Shown here one piece after another: positions 41,149-50,176 of a stretch of 64,000 nucleotides of DNA (positions are counted from its first letter, which is position 1; every line of letters starts with the position of its first letter). The notes under the pieces are model-generated. The model did not search any database. It had not been told where the DNA came from and saw only the letters and a program-made list of their open reading frames with translations. This stretch comes from an uncultured Eubacterium sp. (GTDB lineage Bacteria > Bacillota > Clostridia > Lachnospirales > Lachnospiraceae): positions 182,064 through 246,063 of the forward strand of contig CAJUAU010000002.1 in assembly GCA_910584645.1 (NCBI GenBank). Direction: 5' to 3'. Position numbers and translations under genes: made by a program.

Positions 41149-43380
41149 TTATTTACTTTTTGCTTTCTTTTTGATTGTTTTATTCAGGAAGAACCACACG
41201 GTGCCTGCCAGACATACGGAAGAATAACATCCGGAAACGATACCTGCGATCAGCGGGATTGCAAACTGGCGGACCGCATCTACACCCATGATCGCCAGAA
41301 CCACTACCATGATCAATGTGGTAATGGAGGTATTGATACTTCTGCTCAGTGTCTGGGTGATACTCTCATTTACGATATCCGCAACCTCTGCGCGGCTTCC
41401 CGCTTTCTTCCGGTTCTCACGAACACGGTCGAAGATAACGATCGTTGCATTGATGGAATAACCAACGATGGTAAGCATACATGCGATAAATGTGCTTCCC
41501 ACAGAGATGAAGGCACTTCCCACCGCATATACCATCAGCACAACGATGACGTCATGGATCAGAGCCAATACGGAACTGGCACCAAAAGCAAGATTCTTGA
41601 AACGGATCCAGATGTAGATCAGCATACAGATCGCTGCGATGATCACCGCAATTACAGCGTCTGTCTTCATCTCATTACTTACCGAAGCCGAAATCGTCTC
41701 AATCTCAATATTTTCTTTTGTCACACCATACTTTTCGCCAACAGCAGTGACCACCGTCTTCTGCTGATCTTCTGTCAGATCCACCGTACGGACGATCAGT
41801 GTCCTCTCTCCGGCAACATCAGAAATCTCTGCATCCGGCACACCGGCTGCGGTCTTGACCGCGTTGGTAACTTCGGTCTTGAAATCTGCACTGGCATTTC
41901 CACTGCCATCAAAACCTTTTGCATTCTGATCAAAAGTGATGGAAGTAGATGAACCACCCATAAAGTCGAGACTGTAATTCAGGATCTGTCCAGTCTGTAC
42001 TTTATTAAAGATCAGACCTCCGATACAGAGCAGGAACAGCGCTCCTGAAATAATGATATATTTTTTGAAATTTCCAACAAAATTGATTGCTTTTCTCTCT
42101 CTCTGGACACCAAAGAACTTCGCATTATCCAGTCCCAGGCTGACGAAACCGTACAGGATCCATCTGGTGACAAAGATGGCGGTAAACATCGAAAGAATAA
42201 TACCAATAGCAAGAGTCTGGGCAAATCCCATAACTGTTCCCGATCCCTTGATATAAAGTACCACAGCTGCGATCAAGGTCGTTACGTTACCGTCAATGAT
42301 AGCAGACAGCGCTTTCTCAAAACCAATCTTAATGGCAGAACGGACGGTCTTGCCTGTGGCAAGCTCCTCACGGATACGGGTAAATATAATACAGTTGGCA
42401 TCCACCGCCATACCGATGGCAAGGATTACACCGGCAATACCCGGAAGGGTAAGGGTGACATCAAGGGCATTCAGTGCCAGAAGCGTAGCTGCTACATAGA
42501 GAACCAGTGCAAGGGATGCAGCGACACCCGGCAGGCGGTACATCACGATCATAAATATAATGACAAGGATAAATCCGATCAGACCTGCATAAAGGCTGGT
42601 CTCCAGTGATGTAAAGCCAAGCTTCGCTCCCACGATATTAGAACGGATGTTTTTCAGTTCCAGGGGAAGGGCACCGATACGGAGAGTGGCTGCCATATCC
42701 TCTGCGTCTGAGAATTTATCAAAACTTCCGGAAACAACTGCGACACCGTCTGTGATGGCTGTCTGGATCACCGGTGAAGAAACCTCTTTGCCGTCATAGA
42801 TGATAGAAAGAGCTTCTCCTACATGGTCACTGGTGACGTTGCCAAACTTCTTGGCGCCTTTTCCATTAAATGTGATCTTCACCACATTCTCTGCCACACC
42901 GGTCTGGCTGTCCTGCTGGGTTGTCGCCTCCGCAGTGGAGATCATAGACCCGTCCAGCAGTACTTTTTCTTTGTCGTATGTGGCGGTTTTATCCTCAGCG
43001 ATCTGACAGTCTGTCTTCAGTACAAACTCCAGCGCGCCGGCTTTTCCCAGCTTGTCCAGCACTGCCTGGGGATCTTCCACGTCCGGCACATCTACCGTGA
43101 CACGGTTGCTTCCCTCCTGGTACACGGAAGCTTCTGTACTTTCATTTTCCACACGTTTCTGCATCTTATAGACCGTATCGCTCATTTCCTGGGCCGTTGG
43201 ATTGCTTTTGGTCGCCTCATAGGTGACACTGACACCTCCGGCAAGGTCGAGACCTAAACGGATATTTTTGGCACTTCCTCTTTTGCCTGCCCCAACACCT
43301 GTATACGCAACCACACCCATGGCGGCTGTCACAAGCAATACGAGCAAAATCTGAAAGATACCTTTCGTCTTACTATTCAT
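41149..43380 (-). CDS. secDF: Protein translocase SecDF fusion
   Basis: 743 residues joining SecD and SecF. The SecD half has GLDLAGGVSVTYEA after the first helix, a periplasmic-type domain (residues ~45-230) and five helices with GIAGVILAIGMAVDANCIIF. The SecF half starts near residue 445 with IISGALFLLCIGGLIF, SLDFMGGSSTSITFD and TIVGYSINATIVIFDRVREN. It uses proton motive force to assist late steps of Sec export. Single-gene unit with its own promoter and terminator. Fusions of secD and secF are common in Firmicutes. Confidence 0.96.
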   Translation of the reverse strand: MNSKTKGIFQILLVLLVTAAMGVVAYTGVGAGKRGSAKNIRLGLDLAGGVSVTYEATKSNPTAQEMSDTVYKMQKRVENESTEASVYQEGSNRVTVDVPDVEDPQAVLDKLGKAGALEFVLKTDCQIAEDKTATYDKEKVLLDGSMISTAEATTQQDSQTGVAENVVKITFNGKGAKKFGNVTSDHVGEALSIIYDGKEVSSPVIQTAITDGVAVVSGSFDKFSDAEDMAATLRIGALPLELKNIRSNIVGAKLGFTSLETSLYAGLIGFILVIIFMIVMYRLPGVAASLALVLYVAATLLALNALDVTLTLPGIAGVILAIGMAVDANCIIFTRIREELATGKTVRSAIKIGFEKALSAIIDGNVTTLIAAVVLYIKGSGTVMGFAQTLAIGIILSMFTAIFVTRWILYGFVSLGLDNAKFFGVQRERKAINFVGNFKKYIIISGALFLLCIGGLIFNKVQTGQILNYSLDFMGGSSTSITFDQNAKGFDGSGNASADFKTEVTNAVKTAAGVPDAEISDVAGERTLIVRTVDLTEDQQKTVVTAVGEKYGVTKENIEIETISASVSNEMKTDAVIAVIIAAICMLIYIWIRFKNLAFGASSVLALIHDVIVVLMVYAVGSAFISVGSTFIACMLTIVGYSINATIVIFDRVRENRKKAGSRAEVADIVNESITQTLSRSINTSITTLIMVVVLAIMGVDAVRQFAIPLIAGIVSGCYSSVCLAGTVWFFLNKTIKKKAKSK

Positions 43381-43415
43381 TGTGAAAATCTCCTTTTCTA
43401 AAAATGTACCTAAAA

Positions 43416-43444
43416 ATTATAGCACAAACAATCATGTACTTCAA
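43416..43444 (-). promoter_or_regulatory. secDF promoter
   Basis: Minus strand: TTGAAG (43444-43439), 17-bp spacer, TATAAT (43421-43416), ~35 bp before ATG. A short direct repeat ATTGAAAACATTGAAAAC lies just upstream. Confidence 0.75.
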
Positions 43445-43490
43445 GTAAAACTCGATAAACATTGAAAACATTGAAAACATCACGCAGCAA

Positions 43491-43513
43491 ATGGAAACAG
43501 CCGGTTTCCACAT
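43491..43513 (-). terminator. Weak hairpin after tadA
   Basis: GGAAAC / GTTTCC stem immediately after the tadA stop; only a short T-stretch follows. Confidence 0.4.
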
Positions 43514-43987
43514 TTATCCTTCTTTCTCTTTCTTCCGCAGCCGGAGTTCCCTGAAAAAGCCGCTCATCATCTGACTGCACTCTTCTTCCAGAACCCCCTT
43601 TTCCAGCTCCACCCGGTGATTAAATCCCTCCATCTGCAGAAGATTCACCACAGAACCGGCACAGCCTGCCTTGGGATTCATGCTTCCGATGACGACCCTG
43701 GGGATCCGCGCCTGCACGATCGCCCCGGCGCACATCGGACACGGCTCCAGCGTCACATACAGGGTACATCCCTCCAGCCGCCAGTCCCCCACAACCCTGC
43801 CCGCCTTATGTATGGCGATGATCTCTGCGTGGGCCAGAGTATTTTTCTTTTCATTGCGCTTATTATAACCGCGGGCAATGATCTTCCCCTCCCGGACGAT
43901 CACGCACCCGATCGGTGTTTCCATTTTTCCATACGCCTTCTTTGCCTGGCGCAGCGCCTCCCGCATATAGGTATCATCGGTATTCAT
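43514..43987 (-). CDS. tadA: tRNA-specific adenosine deaminase
   Basis: 157 residues from ATG 43987 with GGAGG at six bases; the ATG-like extension to 44053 crosses the promoter. The zinc deaminase motifs are LAHAEIIAIHKA (His and catalytic Glu) and EPCPMCAGAIVQARI (two Cys). It converts A34 to inosine in tRNA-Arg(ACG). The substrate-recognition C-terminal helix (FFRELRLRKKE) is present, favouring TadA over free-base deaminases. Confidence 0.93.
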   Translation of the reverse strand: MNTDDTYMREALRQAKKAYGKMETPIGCVIVREGKIIARGYNKRNEKKNTLAHAEIIAIHKAGRVVGDWRLEGCTLYVTLEPCPMCAGAIVQARIPRVVIGSMNPKAGCAGSVVNLLQMEGFNHRVELEKGVLEEECSQMMSGFFRELRLRKKEKEG

Positions 43988-44041
43988 CGCTGTCCTCCAT
44001 GTTACAAGCCGCGAGCGTCCCGCTCCGCGTAAATTAAAAAC

Positions 44042-44070
44042 ATTGTAGCACAAGTCCCTGGCAGCGTCAA
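44042..44070 (-). promoter_or_regulatory. tadA promoter
   Basis: Minus strand: TTGACG (44070-44065), 17-bp spacer, TACAAT (44047-44042). Divergent from the antiporter promoter 20 bp away. Confidence 0.7.
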
Positions 44071-44089
44071 TTTTTTCCTAATGAACTGG

Positions 44090-44118
44090 TTGCAAACCTC
44101 TCACGAATCTATTATAAT
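44090..44118 (+). promoter_or_regulatory. Promoter of the Mrp-like antiporter operon
   Basis: TTGCAA (44090-44095), 17-bp spacer, TATAAT (44113-44118), 38 bp before the first ATG. No terminator is visible until beyond the antiporter genes, so all ten may be one transcript. Confidence 0.75.
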
Positions 44119-44156
44119 AAATCAGAAGAATAAAAGAATGTGAGAGGAACGCAGCA

Positions 44157-44630
44157 ATGTATTTTATTTTCCTGTTGTTTTGGATACTTTTGAATGGAAA
44201 ACTGAATCTGGAGATTTTTCTTTTCGGTATATGCATCTCCCTGGCAGTATATCTGTTCTGTTGCAGATTTCTTGGCTATTCCCCGAAAAAGGATCTGGTC
44301 TTTGCCCGCATATCCCTGTATGCCCTTGGATATGCCTTCCTTCTCGTGGCAGAGATCGTTAAGGCAAATATCGGGGTGTTAAAAGAGATCTACACCGAAA
44401 AGACAGAGGTGGAGCCCTGTGTGGTAGAATTTATTTCTCCTTTTGAGTCAGAGGTTCTCAATGTCATACTGGCAGACTCCATTACCCTGACACCAGGAAC
44501 CATCACCGTAGAACTTTCTGGCAGAAAATTTACCGTACACTGTCTGGACAAGTCTATGTCTAAGGATTTGGACCGCTCTTCCTTTGTTATATTATTACAG
44601 AAAATAGATCACTGCATAAGCGCAGTCTGA
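44157..44630 (+). CDS. mrpE: Mrp-type antiporter subunit E
   Basis: 157 residues, two to three membrane helices at the N-terminus then a soluble domain: FLLFWILLNGKLNLEIFLFG, EIVKANIGVLKEIY, DSITLTPGTITVELSGRKFT and a His/Asp end. Matches MnhE/MrpE (MbhA-like). First gene of the operon; the E-F-G start is the order of archaeal mbh/mrp clusters rather than the Bacillus mrpABCDEFG order. Confidence 0.9.
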   Translation: MYFIFLLFWILLNGKLNLEIFLFGICISLAVYLFCCRFLGYSPKKDLVFARISLYALGYAFLLVAEIVKANIGVLKEIYTEKTEVEPCVVEFISPFESEVLNVILADSITLTPGTITVELSGRKFTVHCLDKSMSKDLDRSSFVILLQKIDHCISAV

Positions 44631-44671
44631 TACTTCTTATATAAAATGAAAGACTAACTAAAGGAGAAATC

Positions 44672-44980
44672 ATGTTACAGACTATACAATCGACTTTTTT
44701 TACCGGGGCACTCATACTGCTCTCCCTGTGCATCATTGCCTGCCTCATAGCAGCCATCAAAGGGCCGTCGCTGGGAGACAGGATGGTGGCAGCAAATATG
44801 ACCGGAACCCTGACCATCATCGCCATCTGTGTCCTCGCCTGGCATCTGGACGAGGGATGGCTGGTAGACGTAGCCCTGATCTATGCCATGCTGAGTTTTA
44901 TCGCAGTGGTGGTTCTGACAAAGATCTTTATCGGAAGCTACCAGTCTGGTTCAGAAGAGGAGGAGGACGACGCCCTGTGA
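44672..44980 (+). CDS. mrpF: Mrp-type antiporter subunit F
   Basis: 102 residues, three membrane helices with KGPSLGDRMVAANMTGTLTI, the MrpF/MbhB signature (PSxxDRxxA-like), and an acidic C-terminus EEEEDDAL. AAAGGAG before ATG. A small core membrane subunit. Confidence 0.9.
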   Translation: MLQTIQSTFFTGALILLSLCIIACLIAAIKGPSLGDRMVAANMTGTLTIIAICVLAWHLDEGWLVDVALIYAMLSFIAVVVLTKIFIGSYQSGSEEEEDDAL

Positions 44981-45052
44981 TCTGCAGATTAAAATGACAC
45001 GACAAGAAGCCGGAACACTCATAAGAGGACGTTCCCGGAATGGAGGAATATT

Positions 45053-45358
45053 ATGGAATGGTTACGATTCAGCATCGCAGCACTGCTTATCCTCGGCGGT
45101 ATTTTCACTGCCATATCTGCTGCGGTCGGTGTATTCAAATTTAAGGAATGCCTCACCAGAATGCACGCGGCAGCCATGGGGGACACCCTCGCCCTGGCAC
45201 TGGTTCTGGCAGGGCTGGTCCTGCTCTTTGGCATATCTTTCACCTCTTTGAAACTGGTGCTTGTGATCGTCTTTTTATGGCTGGCAAGCCCCGTATCCAG
45301 CCATCTGATCGCTCAGATGACATATGAAAGGAAGAAAAGGGAAGATGACAATATTTAG
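45053..45358 (+). CDS. mrpG: Mrp-type antiporter subunit G
   Basis: 101 residues, three membrane helices, MrpG/MbhC type: GGIFTAISAAVGVFKFKECL, TRMHAAAMGDTLALALVLAG and SPVSSHLIAQ. GGAGG before ATG. Its last codons overlap the next gene by 14 bp. Confidence 0.9.
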   Translation: MEWLRFSIAALLILGGIFTAISAAVGVFKFKECLTRMHAAAMGDTLALALVLAGLVLLFGISFTSLKLVLVIVFLWLASPVSSHLIAQMTYERKKREDDNI

Positions 45359-45647
45359 CCTGATACTCGTTATATTTCTTATCCTGTGTGCAGTGGCTGT
45401 ATGCCTGAATAGAAATCTTTTGACATCCATCGTGATCTTTATGTCATACAGTGTGATCATGTGCATACTTTGGATCATTCTGGAATCTCCGGATCTCGCC
45501 GTCACAGAAGCCGCGGTGGGCGCCGGTGTTACCAGCGTACTCTTTTTTGTAACCCTCAAACGGATCCATGCCATCAGCACAGATGAGCGCAGAGAAAACA
45601 CCTCCACAGATAATGCAGAGGAAGGGAAAGAGGCAGAACGATCATGA
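45345..45647 (+). CDS. MbhD-like subunit (equivalent of the MrpA C-terminal segment)
   Basis: 100 residues from ATG 45345 (MTIFSLILVIFLILCAVAV), three membrane helices, with SPDLAVTEAAVGAGVTSVLF, the motif of MbhD/DUF4040 (part of the C-terminal extension of MrpA in Bacillus). It is a separate gene here, as in membrane-bound hydrogenase clusters. An acidic tail ends the protein. It overlaps mrpG and the next gene (ATGA). Confidence 0.85.
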   Translation: MTIFSLILVIFLILCAVAVCLNRNLLTSIVIFMSYSVIMCILWIILESPDLAVTEAAVGAGVTSVLFFVTLKRIHAISTDERRENTSTDNAEEGKEAERS

Positions 45648-46642
45648 GTAAACCAAGAGAAGATTATGAAAAAACATGGTGGCGCAGGCTGGAACGCTTT
45701 GTGAACGGCGATCGCATCGAAATCCATGAATATAACGACATTTTTGAACAGAATCCTTCTTTTTTAAAAGAAGATATCCAGAAGGAAGATCCTGTGCTGG
45801 AACATAAAAAAAAGAAGAAAACCGATTGGCCGGAGCGTCTTGAGACACTGAAAGAACTGTATAACCGATATGAAAAATGGCCGGAAACCAAAGGGATCAC
45901 GATCTTCAAGCGGATCTACGGCTGTATGGCAGTGCTGTTCTGCCTTGTTTTGATCTCCGTGCTTCTGGTTACGGTGTCCAACCTTCCCACTTTCGGAAGC
46001 GCGCATAATCCGGCCTCCAATGAAGTGGTGCAGCGATACATTGAAGAAGGTCTTGCTGAGACCGGCGCCGTCAATATCGTGGCAGGGATGATCCTGGACT
46101 ACCGCGCTTTTGATACCCTGGGAGAATCCCATGTGCTCTTTATCGCCGCCACCTGTGTGATGATCCTTCTGCGCAAAGACAGGCAGGGAAAGAAACATGC
46201 CATGAAAAAAATTACTCCCCAGCCCAAGCCAGATCCAATCCTGAAAGCAGCCGCGACGCTGCTCACCCCTTTTATCCTGATCTTTGGTATTTATATTGTG
46301 CTGAACGGACATCTTTCTCCCGGAGGAGGCTTTTCCGGGGGGGCTATCATTGGTGCGGGACTGATCCTGGCAGCAAATGCCTTTGGCTTTGAGCAGACCG
46401 GTAGATTTTTTACGCAGAAAACCTATTCTGTCATTTCCCTGTTTGCCCTGTTGTTTTACTCCGCCGCTAAAAGTTATTCCTTTTATACCGGCGCCAATCA
46501 TATCGAAAGCATTATCCCCAAGGGCACTCCCGGTGCCATTCTGAGCAGCGGGCTGATCCTGCCTCTGAACATCTGTGTCGGCATGGTCGTGGCCTGTACG
46601 ATGTACGGATTTTACTCTCTGTTTAAAAAGGGGGAATTATAG
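45644..46642 (+). CDS. mrpB: MbhE-MrpB fusion subunit with long N-terminal extension
   Basis: 332 residues. Residues 1-85 are a highly charged cytoplasmic extension with KKKKK and no recognised domain, unusual for this family. Then an MbhE-like part (ETGAVNIVAGMILDYRAFDTL) and a MnhB/MrpB domain (LNGHLSPGGGFSGGAIIGAG, SSGLILPLNICVGM). Start overlaps the previous stop (ATGA). The fusion follows the mbhE-mbhF gene order of archaeal clusters. Confidence 0.85.
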   Translation: MSKPREDYEKTWWRRLERFVNGDRIEIHEYNDIFEQNPSFLKEDIQKEDPVLEHKKKKKTDWPERLETLKELYNRYEKWPETKGITIFKRIYGCMAVLFCLVLISVLLVTVSNLPTFGSAHNPASNEVVQRYIEEGLAETGAVNIVAGMILDYRAFDTLGESHVLFIAATCVMILLRKDRQGKKHAMKKITPQPKPDPILKAAATLLTPFILIFGIYIVLNGHLSPGGGFSGGAIIGAGLILAANAFGFEQTGRFFTQKTYSVISLFALLFYSAAKSYSFYTGANHIESIIPKGTPGAILSSGLILPLNICVGMVVACTMYGFYSLFKKGEL

Positions 46643-47035
46643 ATGAACAACACAATATTTACGAATTACTACGAAGTGGCAGCCGTCATCCTTTTTGGCA
46701 TCGGCCTGACAACCCTTCTTCTTCATAAAAACCTGATCAAAAAAATCATGGGATTTAATATTATGGATACGGCGATCTACCTGTTCCTGACTTCTAAGGG
46801 CTACATCATGAGCCACCTGGCACCAATACTGGTAGGTACGGACATTCCGGATCCCTCCGGAAATGCCGTTCAAACATATACGAACCCGATCCCCAGCGGA
46901 CTGGTTCTGACGGGAATCGTCGTCTCTGTCAGCGTCACAGCGCTGATGCTCGCCATCACGGTCCGCCTTTACAAACGATACGGCACGCTGGATATCGATC
47001 AGATCGCCCTGAGTGCCAAGAGAGAGGAGATTTAG
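46643..47035 (+). CDS. mrpC: Mrp-type antiporter subunit C (NuoK-like)
   Basis: 130 residues, three membrane helices, MrpC/MbhG/NuoK pattern: FGIGLTTLLLHKNLIKKIMG, NIMDTAIYLFL, then PIPSGLVLTGIVVSVSVTAL. It starts directly after the mrpB stop codon and ends one base before the next ATG. Confidence 0.92.
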   Translation: MNNTIFTNYYEVAAVILFGIGLTTLLLHKNLIKKIMGFNIMDTAIYLFLTSKGYIMSHLAPILVGTDIPDPSGNAVQTYTNPIPSGLVLTGIVVSVSVTALMLAITVRLYKRYGTLDIDQIALSAKREEI

Positions 47036-47036
47036 C

Positions 47037-48527
47037 ATGAGCCTGGTTCAGAACTTTCCTTTTTTTAATATTATCATGTGTCTGGCTGGCGGCGTCACCT
47101 GCTCTGTCCTCAGGGGAAAATACGCAAGGCGTCTGACCATGGGACTTTTGACCGTGATATTGTGCATGTCTGCCTTTGTTCTCGCCTTTGTATTCCGGTC
47201 CGGTGAAAGCTATACCTTTATGATGGGGCACTTCCCGGCTCCCTGGGGCAATGAGATCCGGGTGGGGATCTTAGAGGCGCTGATGGCTGTCTTTTTCAGC
47301 CTTATCATGATCCTATCGATCCTCGGAGGGGGCAAGTATATCCTCTCTGACATCACAGAGACCAAACAAAATCTTTTCTATGTACTGATCAACCTCATGA
47401 TGAGCTCCCTGCTGGCGCTTATCTATACCAACGATCTCTTTACCGCTTACGTGTTCATAGAGATCAATACCATTGCCGCCGGAGGATTGATCCTGATCCG
47501 GGATACCGGACATACCCTGGTGGCAGCTACCAAGTACATGATCATGAGCCTGATCGGTTCCGGACTGATCCTGATCGGACTTTCCATGCTTTATGGGATC
47601 ACCGGACATCTTCTCATGTCTAACATACATGAAAGCGTGATTCAGATCAACGCCAACGGGCAGTACACCATTCCCCTCACGGTTATCATCGTATTTATCT
47701 GTGTGGGTCTGGCGATCAAGTCTGCACTGTTTCCCTTTCATTCCTGGCTGCCGGATGCCTACAGCTACGGGACGGCGGCTTCCAGCGCTATTCTTTCCAG
47801 CCTGGTATCCAAGAGCTACATCTTTCTGCTGATCAAAATATTTTACCGTGTGATCGGACTGGATATCATCATGCACTACCACGTAGAAAATATCCTGTTC
47901 ATTTTCGGGATCCTCGGTATGATCCTGGGGTCTGTCAGCGCCATCCACCAGATGGACATACGACGGATGATCGCATTTTCCTCGGTGGCACAGATCGGCT
48001 ATATCTACATGGGCATCGGACTGGACACAGAGGCTGGTATTCTCGCCGCCCTCTTCCATGTCATCTCCCATGCAGCGTCCAAATCCCTGCTGTTTATCTC
48101 TGCCAGGGGGCTGTCGGAAGTATCAGGAAACAGCAAACTGTTTCCCGACTTAAAGGGCGCCGGCTACCGGAACATCATCGCCGGTATCGGTTTCAGTACG
48201 GGGGCTCTTTCCATGATCGGTATTCCTCTCTTTGCCGGGTTTACCTCCAAGGTTTATTTTGCCCTGGCCACTCTGGAGTCCTCGCCTTTTAAGCTCTGGA
48301 CTGCCATGATCGCCCTTGCCATCAGTACGGTGCTGAATGCCGTTTATTTTCTTCACACGGTACTTACTATATATACACCGGTCAACAAGACAGACCGCAT
48401 CGGGTTCCGGGCAAAGCGGCAGTTTACTCTTGCCATCCTGCTGTTTGTTCTTTTGAATCTGTTTCTGGGAATTGGTTCTAACCTTGTATGGCAGACGATC
48501 CAGCTGGGAACCGACATGTATATTTAA
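47037..48527 (+). CDS. mrpD: Antiporter-like subunit 1 (MrpD/MbhH type)
   Basis: 496 residues from ATG 47037, one base after the mrpC stop. About 14 membrane helices of the NuoL/M/N-MrpA/D family. Key residues are present: TM5 Glu in YVFIEINTIAAG, TM7 Lys in AATKYMIMSL, TM8 Lys in LAIKSALFPFHSWLPDAY, and TM12-region Lys in SHAASKSLLF. Conducts protons in exchange for Na+ or K+ within the complex. Confidence 0.9.
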   Translation: MSLVQNFPFFNIIMCLAGGVTCSVLRGKYARRLTMGLLTVILCMSAFVLAFVFRSGESYTFMMGHFPAPWGNEIRVGILEALMAVFFSLIMILSILGGGKYILSDITETKQNLFYVLINLMMSSLLALIYTNDLFTAYVFIEINTIAAGGLILIRDTGHTLVAATKYMIMSLIGSGLILIGLSMLYGITGHLLMSNIHESVIQINANGQYTIPLTVIIVFICVGLAIKSALFPFHSWLPDAYSYGTAASSAILSSLVSKSYIFLLIKIFYRVIGLDIIMHYHVENILFIFGILGMILGSVSAIHQMDIRRMIAFSSVAQIGYIYMGIGLDTEAGILAALFHVISHAASKSLLFISARGLSEVSGNSKLFPDLKGAGYRNIIAGIGFSTGALSMIGIPLFAGFTSKVYFALATLESSPFKLWTAMIALAISTVLNAVYFLHTVLTIYTPVNKTDRIGFRAKRQFTLAILLFVLLNLFLGIGSNLVWQTIQLGTDMYI

Positions 48528-48619
48528 AAAAGCGTTGTGAAATCGGATGTTTCAAAGAATCAGTTTCGCCGATTCTTGCTCCGCGAAAAACGAACTTTAC
48601 TATAAAAAAGGAGGCTGTT
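48528..48619 (+). other. Intercistronic hairpin in antiporter operon
   Basis: AAGAATC / GATTCTT stem (48554-48577 region) between the first and second large subunit genes, without a strong U-run. It may mark RNA processing or partial termination. Confidence 0.4.
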
Positions 48620-50113
48620 ATGCTGGCGATACCAGTTTTACTGCCGCTGTTCTGCGGCATGATATTATTTTTTGCTTCTCCCCGTCTGGAGCAATATCTT
48701 CCGGAGCGGAGAAACTGGCTGACCGGTTTTACCGGACTGGTCACCATTTTTGTTTTTTTGTGCACCCTTGCCAATCTGGCGGCGCCGGAAAACACCTTGA
48801 TCCTCTGGCACATCAAGGAAGACGTGCCAGTCATGTTTCACCTCGATCCTCTGGGAAAACTGTTTGCAGCGCTGGTCGCTGCCATGTGGGTTCCCGTCAC
48901 CATGCACTCCTTTGAGTATATGAAACACGAATGGAAAAATGTACGGTTTTATGGCTGTCATCTTATGACACTCGGGGTTGTTCTCGGCATCTGCAGCGCA
49001 GGAAACCTGGTCACCATGTATCTTTTCTATGAGGGTATGACCCTTGCCACCATCGGCTATGTCATCCACTCCCAGACAAAAGAAGCCATATCTGCCGGTT
49101 TTAAATATATCTTTTACTCCATCGCCGGGGCATTTCTCGGCCTGATGGGATTTTTCTATATCTATCAGTTCGGTACTACTCTTGCCTTTACGCCAGGAGG
49201 CGTGCTGGATCCTGTGAAGACGGCAGGACACGAAGGATTTCTCCTTGTGATCTTCTTTGGCATGATCGTGGGCTTTGGCTCTAAGGCAGGCATGTTCCCT
49301 CTGCATGGCTGGCTCTCCACAGCCCATCCGGTGGCTCCGGCCCCTGCAAGCGCTATCCTCTCCGGTATCAATACGAAGATGGGTGTACTTGCGATCATCC
49401 GGGTGGTCTACTATATCGCCGGAGTCTCATTCCTAAAAGACACCTGGGTGCAGACCGCATTTATTACCTTGACGTTGATCACCGTATTTATGGGATCGAT
49501 GCTCGCCTACAAAGAAAAAATACTCAAACGGCGGCTCGCCTATTCTTCGGTGAGCCAGGTATCTTATATCCTTTTCGGGGTGTCGCTTATGCATCCCCTG
49601 GCGCTGGTTGGCGCCCTGGCACATGTGGTCTTCCATTCCATTATGAAAAATGGATTGTTCCTCTGTGCCGGCTCAATCATCTATAAGACAGGAAAAACTA
49701 AAATAGACGAATTAAAGGGGATCGGCAAACAGATGCCCGTTACCCTGGCCTGCTTTACCCTGCTGGGGATCTCTATGGTGGGAATTCCGCCCTTTTGCGG
49801 ATTTTTCAGCAAGAAAGACCTCTGTCTGGGGGCTCTGGCCTCCGGGATTCCCGTTGTCCGTTATGCCGGTCCGGTGATCCTTCTGATCAGTGCCCTGCTG
49901 ACCGCCGGATATCTTCTCGTCCCCGCCTTCCACGCATTTTACCGCACGCCGGAAGGGGTAAAGGAGGGAGAACAACCGAAAAGCTGTGAAGCAGGTCTCT
50001 GGATCCTGATCCCTCTTGTAGTTCTGGCGGCAGCAGCCATCATTTTCGGAATCTGTTTTTCCGGTTTTGAGACACTTTGCATCGATACCTCATACTTAAA
50101 TGGTATTTTTTAA
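48620..50113 (+). CDS. Antiporter-like subunit 2 (NuoM/MrpD type)
   Basis: 497 residues from ATG 48620 with AAAGGAGG; the longer frame from 48488 overlaps the previous gene. About 14 helices, with TM5 Glu in YLFYEGMTLATIGY, TM7 Lys in GFKYIFYSIAG and TM8 Lys in FGSKAGMFPLHGWLSTAHP. The variant H-P-V-A-P-A-P sequence after the TM8 motif is typical of this subfamily. Confidence 0.88.
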   Translation: MLAIPVLLPLFCGMILFFASPRLEQYLPERRNWLTGFTGLVTIFVFLCTLANLAAPENTLILWHIKEDVPVMFHLDPLGKLFAALVAAMWVPVTMHSFEYMKHEWKNVRFYGCHLMTLGVVLGICSAGNLVTMYLFYEGMTLATIGYVIHSQTKEAISAGFKYIFYSIAGAFLGLMGFFYIYQFGTTLAFTPGGVLDPVKTAGHEGFLLVIFFGMIVGFGSKAGMFPLHGWLSTAHPVAPAPASAILSGINTKMGVLAIIRVVYYIAGVSFLKDTWVQTAFITLTLITVFMGSMLAYKEKILKRRLAYSSVSQVSYILFGVSLMHPLALVGALAHVVFHSIMKNGLFLCAGSIIYKTGKTKIDELKGIGKQMPVTLACFTLLGISMVGIPPFCGFFSKKDLCLGALASGIPVVRYAGPVILLISALLTAGYLLVPAFHAFYRTPEGVKEGEQPKSCEAGLWILIPLVVLAAAAIIFGICFSGFETLCIDTSYLNGIF

Positions 50114-50176
50114 TAAGCCTGGCGGAACTGCCTGTTGGCAGTTTCCTGTGGCATGCATGAAAGAAATGGTGATAAA

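Noticed and set aside
43381..44156. Signal recognition particle RNA near tadA
   Set aside because: The tadA flanks in many Firmicutes carry the SRP RNA, but neither intergenic region here has its conserved GGAA-tetraloop stem or the needed length.
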